DNA from: JBEKCP01 sp050014815
GTDB taxonomy: Bacteria > Planctomycetota > Planctomycetia > Pirellulales > Thermoguttaceae
DNA: 8,376 nt
Assembly: GCA_050014815.1 (NCBI GenBank)
Contig: JBEKCP010000244.1
Location: 1-8,376, forward strand
Reading direction: 5' to 3'
A program made the position numbers and the translations under genes. This document shows, piece after piece, positions 5,813 to 8,376 of the stretch (the first letter of the stretch is position 1; the number at the start of each line of letters is the position of its first letter). The notes beneath the pieces were generated by a model. It made no database searches and was not told the DNA's origin. It saw only the letters and a program-made list of their open reading frames with translations.

Positions 5813-6376
5813 ATGCAAGCCAAGGAGATCAAGAGCGGTCACATCATCAACTACAACGCGGCGCCGTGCCTGGTCGAATCGGTCACGGTGCAGAGCCCGA
5901 CGGCCCGCGGCGCCGCCACGTTTTATAAGATCCGTGCGCGGAACCTGATCACGCGGCAGAAGGTGGACATTACGCTGAAGGGGGCCGACTCGCTTGATGC
6001 GGCCGACTTCCACAAGCGCCCGGTCAAGTTCATGTACGCCGACGCGACCCACGTACACTTTCTCGACCAGGAGGACTACAACCAGTACTCGCTGGCCAAG
6101 GAGGACGTGGCCGAGGAGTCGCAGTACCTGACCGAGGAGTTGGAAGGGGCCCAGGCGCTGATCTACAACGACGAGTGTGTGGGCCTGCAATTGCCGGTGG
6201 CCGTGCCGCTGGTGATCGCCGAGTGCGATCCGGCGCTCAAAGGGGCCTCCGCCACCGCCCGCAGCAAGCCCGCCAAACTCCAGACGGGCCTGGTCGTCCA
6301 GGTGCCCGAGTATCTCGCCCCCGGCGAGAAGATCAAGGTTGACACCCGGACTGGGCAATATCTATCGCGGGCATAG
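5813..6376 (+). CDS. yeiP: Elongation factor P-like protein YeiP/EfpL
   Basis: This is a 187-residue paralogue of elongation factor P, predicted to bind the ribosome between P and E sites and relieve stalling. It has the three-domain EF-P layout: an N-terminal KOW-like domain (about 1-63), an OB domain (about 64-128) and a C-terminal OB domain (about 129-187) with KGASATARSKPAKLQTGLVVQVPEYL and GEKIKVDTRTGQYLSR. Assignment to YeiP/EfpL rather than EF-P rests on the domain-I tip. It reads QSPTARGAATFYK with Arg at residue 32, as in E. coli YeiP, where canonical EF-P has a lysine-bearing PGKGQA-type loop modified after translation. KGASATAR also matches the YeiP form. The start at 5813 has AAGGA (5801-5805) 7 bases upstream. 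It is third in the tight group with the 73-aa and 165-aa genes, and probably with proC. A separate canonical efp is expected elsewhere in the genome. Confidence 0.93.
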   Translation: MQAKEIKSGHIINYNAAPCLVESVTVQSPTARGAATFYKIRARNLITRQKVDITLKGADSLDAADFHKRPVKFMYADATHVHFLDQEDYNQYSLAKEDVAEESQYLTEELEGAQALIYNDECVGLQLPVAVPLVIAECDPALKGASATARSKPAKLQTGLVVQVPEYLAPGEKIKVDTRTGQYLSRA

Positions 6377-6405
6377 CGCCGCGCTGTGTGCCGCTGCCGT
6401 AATTG

Positions 6406-6424
6406 GCGGCGTCGCCTGCGCCGC
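6406..6424 (+). terminator. GC-rich hairpin downstream of yeiP
   Basis: GCGGCG (6406-6411) and CGCCGC (6419-6424) form a 6-bp stem with a 7-base loop, 29 bases after the yeiP stop, followed by TTCT only. It is the best terminator candidate for the proC-yeiP group, but weak without a T-run. Confidence 0.35.
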
Positions 6425-6438
6425 TTCTGGACGTTGGT

Positions 6439-6455
6439 TGCACAGAAAACGTGCA
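6439..6455 (+). promoter_or_regulatory. NtrC-like enhancer site upstream of amt
   Basis: TGCACAGAAAACGTGCA is a 17-base palindrome with perfect TGCAC/GTGCA arms 7 bases apart. This is the arm sequence and spacing of the NtrC consensus TGCACCA-N3-TGGTGCA; the inner two bases of each arm deviate. Its centre lies about 147 bases upstream of the start predicted from the sigma-54 promoter, a normal distance for a looping activator. The pairing of this site with a strong -24/-12 element before amt-glnB is the main support. Only one such site is visible. Confidence 0.62.
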
Positions 6456-6456
6456 C

Positions 6457-6498
6457 CGGACATAACGTGTCAAGGCATTGCCTTGACAATCGTGTCCG
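6457..6498. repeat. Long imperfect palindrome between the NtrC-like site and the promoter
   Basis: A perfect 19-base core, GTCAAGGCA-T-TGCCTTGAC (6469-6487), sits inside outer arms CGGACA (6457-6462) and TGTCCG (6493-6498). Its centre is about 116 bases upstream of the predicted amt start. It may be an operator for a dimeric regulator or a cruciform or hairpin. There is no T-tract, so termination of the yeiP transcript is less likely. It does not fit the NtrC consensus. Confidence 0.7.
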
Positions 6499-6567
6499 CA
6501 CTCTAACGCCACAACGTGGCTTCCCGCAAACCATTAGGAGCGGATCTCGGCCTCGCACTGTCTACTT

Positions 6568-6583
6568 TGGCACATCGCTTGCT
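6568..6583 (+). promoter_or_regulatory. Sigma-54 (RpoN) promoter for amt-glnB
   Basis: TGGCAC (6568-6573), five bases, then TTGCT (6579-6583) is a complete match to the -24/-12 consensus TGGCAC-N5-TTGCW, with GG and GC exactly 12 bases apart. The predicted transcription start is about 6594, giving a leader of about 144 bases before the amt ATG. The -12 element also forms the left arm of a small palindrome, CTTGCT-AA-AGCAAG (6578-6591). Sigma-54 with NtrC control of ammonium transporter and PII genes is well established in proteobacteria; its use here in a planctomycete is inferred from the sites. Confidence 0.85.
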
Positions 6584-6598
6584 AAAGCAAGGGCCTGT

Positions 6599-6683
6599 TT
6601 GGGGACTGTCCCAATTTTCGTGTCAGCGAAAATGGGACTGTCCCCTTTGGCAGGCAAGGGGACAGGCACCTTTTTCAGTCCCC
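6599..6683. repeat. REP-like hairpin element in the amt leader
   Basis: Two copies of GGGACTGTCCC (6602-6612 and 6634-6644), each itself palindromic, flank a stem CCCAATTTTCG/CGAAAATGGG (6610-6620 / 6627-6636, one extra A). GGGGACTG at 6601-6608 is matched inverted by CAGTCCCC at 6676-6683, closing the element. A GGGGACAGGCACC tract lies inside at 6658-6670. GGGACTGTCCC and GACAGGCACC motifs of this style are known in intergenic repeats linked to REP-associated (RAYT-type) transposases; that link is from memory. The 7-base direct repeat GGCCTGT flanks it at 6592-6598 and 6684-6690. Confidence 0.75.
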
Positions 6684-6737
6684 GGCCTGTGAACGGTTAC
6701 GCATATTTCAACCCCTTGCGGAAAAGGTGACGGTCTA

Positions 6738-8195
6738 ATGACTAGCGGCAGGAGAGTTCTTCTGGTGGCCGGCCTGTTAGCGGCCGTGAGTTTCGCTTTC
6801 TGGGCCTCTCCCGCTGCGACAGCCCGGGCGGAGGAACCGCCTGCGGCCGGGGCAGCCGGCGCCTCGAAGCTCGATTCGGGCGACAACGCCTGGGTGCTCA
6901 CCTCGTCCGCACTGGTGTTGATGATGACCGGGCCGGCCCTGGCGCTCTTCTACTGCGGCCTGGTGCGAAAGAAGAACGTCCTGAGCGTCATGATGCAGTG
7001 CGCCTTCCTGATGTGCCTCCTGACGGTCATTTGGGGCCTCTACGGCTATACGATGGCCTTCGGCGGCTGCAATACAAAGGACGTAAAGGCGCTCTTGGGC
7101 GATTCCCGCTACCTCTTCATGAAAGGGGCGGAGGCCCAGTGGGTGCCGGCGACTGCCGAAAAGCCTGCCCACTCGGAAATCCCCAACTTCCCCGAGATGA
7201 CCATTCCCGTGATGACCCACATGCTCTTCCAGGGGATGTTCTTTATCATCACGCCGGCCCTGATTTGCGGGGCGTTCGCCGAGCGGATGAAGTTCAGCAC
7301 GATGGTCGTGTTCATGATCCTCTGGGGCACGCTGATCTACTGCCCGCTGTGCCACTGGGTCTGGGGCGGCGGCATCCTCTCCTACGGTAGCGACCATGCG
7401 AAGATTTCGGCCGGCGGCGCGCTGGATTTCGCGGGCGGGACGGTGGTCCACATCAGCTCGGGGGTGTCGGCGCTGGTCTGCGCGCTCTTGTTGGGAAAGC
7501 GGGTGAACTATGGAAAGGCGCCCATGCCCCCGCACAACATGACCTATACGGTTGTCGGGGCGACGATGCTCTGGGTCGGCTGGTTCGGCTTTAACGCAGG
7601 CAGCGCGCTGCAAAGCAACGGCCTGGCCGCCAGCGCCTTCACGGCGACCCATTTTGCGGCGGCGGCCGGCGGGCTCACCTGGGCCTGCCTGGAGTGGATA
7701 ATCCGCGGCAAGCCGAGCGTCCTGGGCTGCTGCTCGGGGATCGTGGCCGGGCTGGTCTGCATCACTCCCGCCTCCGGCTTCGTCACCCCCATGTACGCGT
7801 TTGTCATGGGCGTCGCCGTCGGGTTCGTCTGCTACTTCTTCTGCACGGTCGTGAAGGGCCGCTTCGGCTACGACGACTCGCTGGACGCCTTCGGCGTACA
7901 CGGCGTGGGCGGGACGCTGGGGGCCATCCTTACGGGGATCTTCGCCACCCGGGCCACCGGCGCCTTTGCCAGCGACCCGAAATTGTGCGACAAGCCGATG
8001 GGCCTGCTCGAAGGCGGCCCCGTCCTCACCTCCCAGATCATCGCCGTCTTGGTCACCTGGGCGTTGGCCCTGGCGGGCACCTTCATCATCCTGAAGGTCC
8101 TGGATGCCGTGATGGGGCTGCGGGTCTCCCGCGAGGCCGAGATCGAGGGTCTCGACCTCAGCCAGCACGGTGAAGAAGGTTACATCTTTATTTGA
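6738..8195 (+). CDS. amt: Ammonium transporter (Amt family)
   Basis: This is a 485-residue inner-membrane trimeric channel-type transporter for ammonium/ammonia. Residues 1 to about 31 are a cleavable signal peptide (TARAEE junction), as in E. coli AmtB, followed by a short Ala/Pro linker and eleven hydrophobic segments. Pore features are present: GAFAERMKF (178-186) with the first gate Phe, WFGFNAGS (282-289), and the twin histidines H238 (TVVHISSG) and H388 (FGVHGVGG). These lie 150 residues apart, as in AmtB. LRGKPS-like IRGKPSVLG (322-330) and the PII-facing C-terminal tail GLRVSREAEIEGLDLSQHGEEGY are conserved. An extended, Cys-containing periplasmic loop (about 110-155) is longer than in AmtB. 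The start at 6738 has AAAGGTGA (6724-6731) upstream. It is driven by the sigma-54 promoter at 6568-6583 and is followed 11 bases later by a PII gene, the usual amt-glnK/glnB arrangement in which PII blocks the channel under nitrogen sufficiency. Confidence 0.97.
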   Translation: MTSGRRVLLVAGLLAAVSFAFWASPAATARAEEPPAAGAAGASKLDSGDNAWVLTSSALVLMMTGPALALFYCGLVRKKNVLSVMMQCAFLMCLLTVIWGLYGYTMAFGGCNTKDVKALLGDSRYLFMKGAEAQWVPATAEKPAHSEIPNFPEMTIPVMTHMLFQGMFFIITPALICGAFAERMKFSTMVVFMILWGTLIYCPLCHWVWGGGILSYGSDHAKISAGGALDFAGGTVVHISSGVSALVCALLLGKRVNYGKAPMPPHNMTYTVVGATMLWVGWFGFNAGSALQSNGLAASAFTATHFAAAAGGLTWACLEWIIRGKPSVLGCCSGIVAGLVCITPASGFVTPMYAFVMGVAVGFVCYFFCTVVKGRFGYDDSLDAFGVHGVGGTLGAILTGIFATRATGAFASDPKLCDKPMGLLEGGPVLTSQIIAVLVTWALALAGTFIILKVLDAVMGLRVSREAEIEGLDLSQHGEEGYIFI

Positions 8196-8206
8196 GGAGC
8201 CTCTTG

Positions 8207-8376
8207 ATGAAGAAGGTCGAAGCGATCATCCGGCATTTCAAGCTCGAGGACGTCAAGAACGCCCTGACGGAGCGCGGCGTGGTGGGCATGACGGTCACGG
8301 AGGTCCGTGGCTTCGGCCGCCAGAAGGGCCATACCGAGATGTACCGCGGCACCGAGTACGAAGTCGATTTCGTCCC
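8207..8376 (+). CDS. glnB: Nitrogen regulatory protein PII (5' part, cut by window end)
   Basis: The first 56 codons of a PII signal protein are visible out of about 112 expected. It opens MKKVEAIIRHFKLEDV and runs through GMTVTEVRGFGRQKGH, the nucleotide-binding and family signature region, into the T-loop TEMYRGTEYEVDFV. Tyr51, the uridylylation site of enterobacterial GlnB/GlnK, is present, as is Tyr46. AGGAG (8195-8199) overlaps the amt stop and stands 7 bases before the ATG, so amt and this gene are translationally close. PII senses ATP/ADP and 2-oxoglutarate and, when linked to amt, binds the transporter's cytoplasmic face. By context it is the GlnK-type paralogue, although the sequence alone does not separate GlnB from GlnK. 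The reading frame runs off the window intact. Confidence 0.96.
   Translation, partial: MKKVEAIIRHFKLEDVKNALTERGVVGMTVTEVRGFGRQKGHTEMYRGTEYEVDFV

Noticed and set aside
6483..6507. Sigma-70 promoter using the TTGACA inside the palindrome
   Set aside because: The nearest -10-like sequence (TCTAAC) is only 13 bases away; no acceptable -10 exists at 16-18 bases.
6777..8168. 463-aa minus-strand ORF opposite amt
   Set aside because: The sense strand is an unmistakable ammonium transporter. The antisense product is His/Arg/Gly/Asp-rich low-complexity sequence with no family similarity. The same holds for the 345-aa ORF opposite proC (4008-5045).

Overview
The window looks like chromosome of a planctomycete, probably of the Pirellulales type. 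The DNA is GC-rich. It carries a PEP-CTERM surface protein with a beta-strand-repeat body and several small proteins whose sequences I recognise as planctomycete-conserved but functionally uncharacterised. It is also littered with short structured intergenic repeats of the kind common in these genomes. The species call is inference; no rRNA or other phylogenetic marker is present.

Left part (1-3879), genes on the minus strand. It opens with an 8-bp-period tandem array (21-173). Next come the 3' remnant of a PEP-CTERM gene (226-417), cut off exactly at the edge of a roughly 209-bp multi-hairpin element with imperfect terminal inverted repeats (419-627), and a further palindrome (664-708). A complete 727-residue exported PEP-CTERM protein follows (750-2933), then a 241-residue planctomycete protein of unknown function (3071-3796) with a recognisable minus-strand sigma-70-type promoter (3851-3879).

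Middle (3880-6376), plus strand. A repeat-filled spacer (3900-4160) leads into proC (pyrroline-5-carboxylate reductase, 4161-4982). After it comes a tight group: a 73-aa Cys/His-containing protein, a 165-aa acidic protein, and an EF-P paralogue of the YeiP/EfpL type. The last three are separated by 8 and 4 bases, and Shine-Dalgarno sequences overlap the upstream stop codons, so they are probably co-transcribed and translationally linked.

Right part (6377-8376), plus strand. A 361-bp intergenic region holds a 17-bp NtrC-like palindrome, a long imperfect palindrome, a textbook sigma-54 -24/-12 promoter and, from about 5 bp after the predicted transcription start, a REP-like hairpin element flanked by a 7-bp direct repeat. 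This region drives amt (ammonium transporter, complete) and the start of a PII gene (glnB/glnK type, cut by the window edge). Together these form a nitrogen-scavenging operon under predicted NtrC/RpoN control. The two observations I rate highest are the repeat sitting at the 5' end of a sigma-54 mRNA, and the pairing of two uncharacterised planctomycete proteins with a translation factor.
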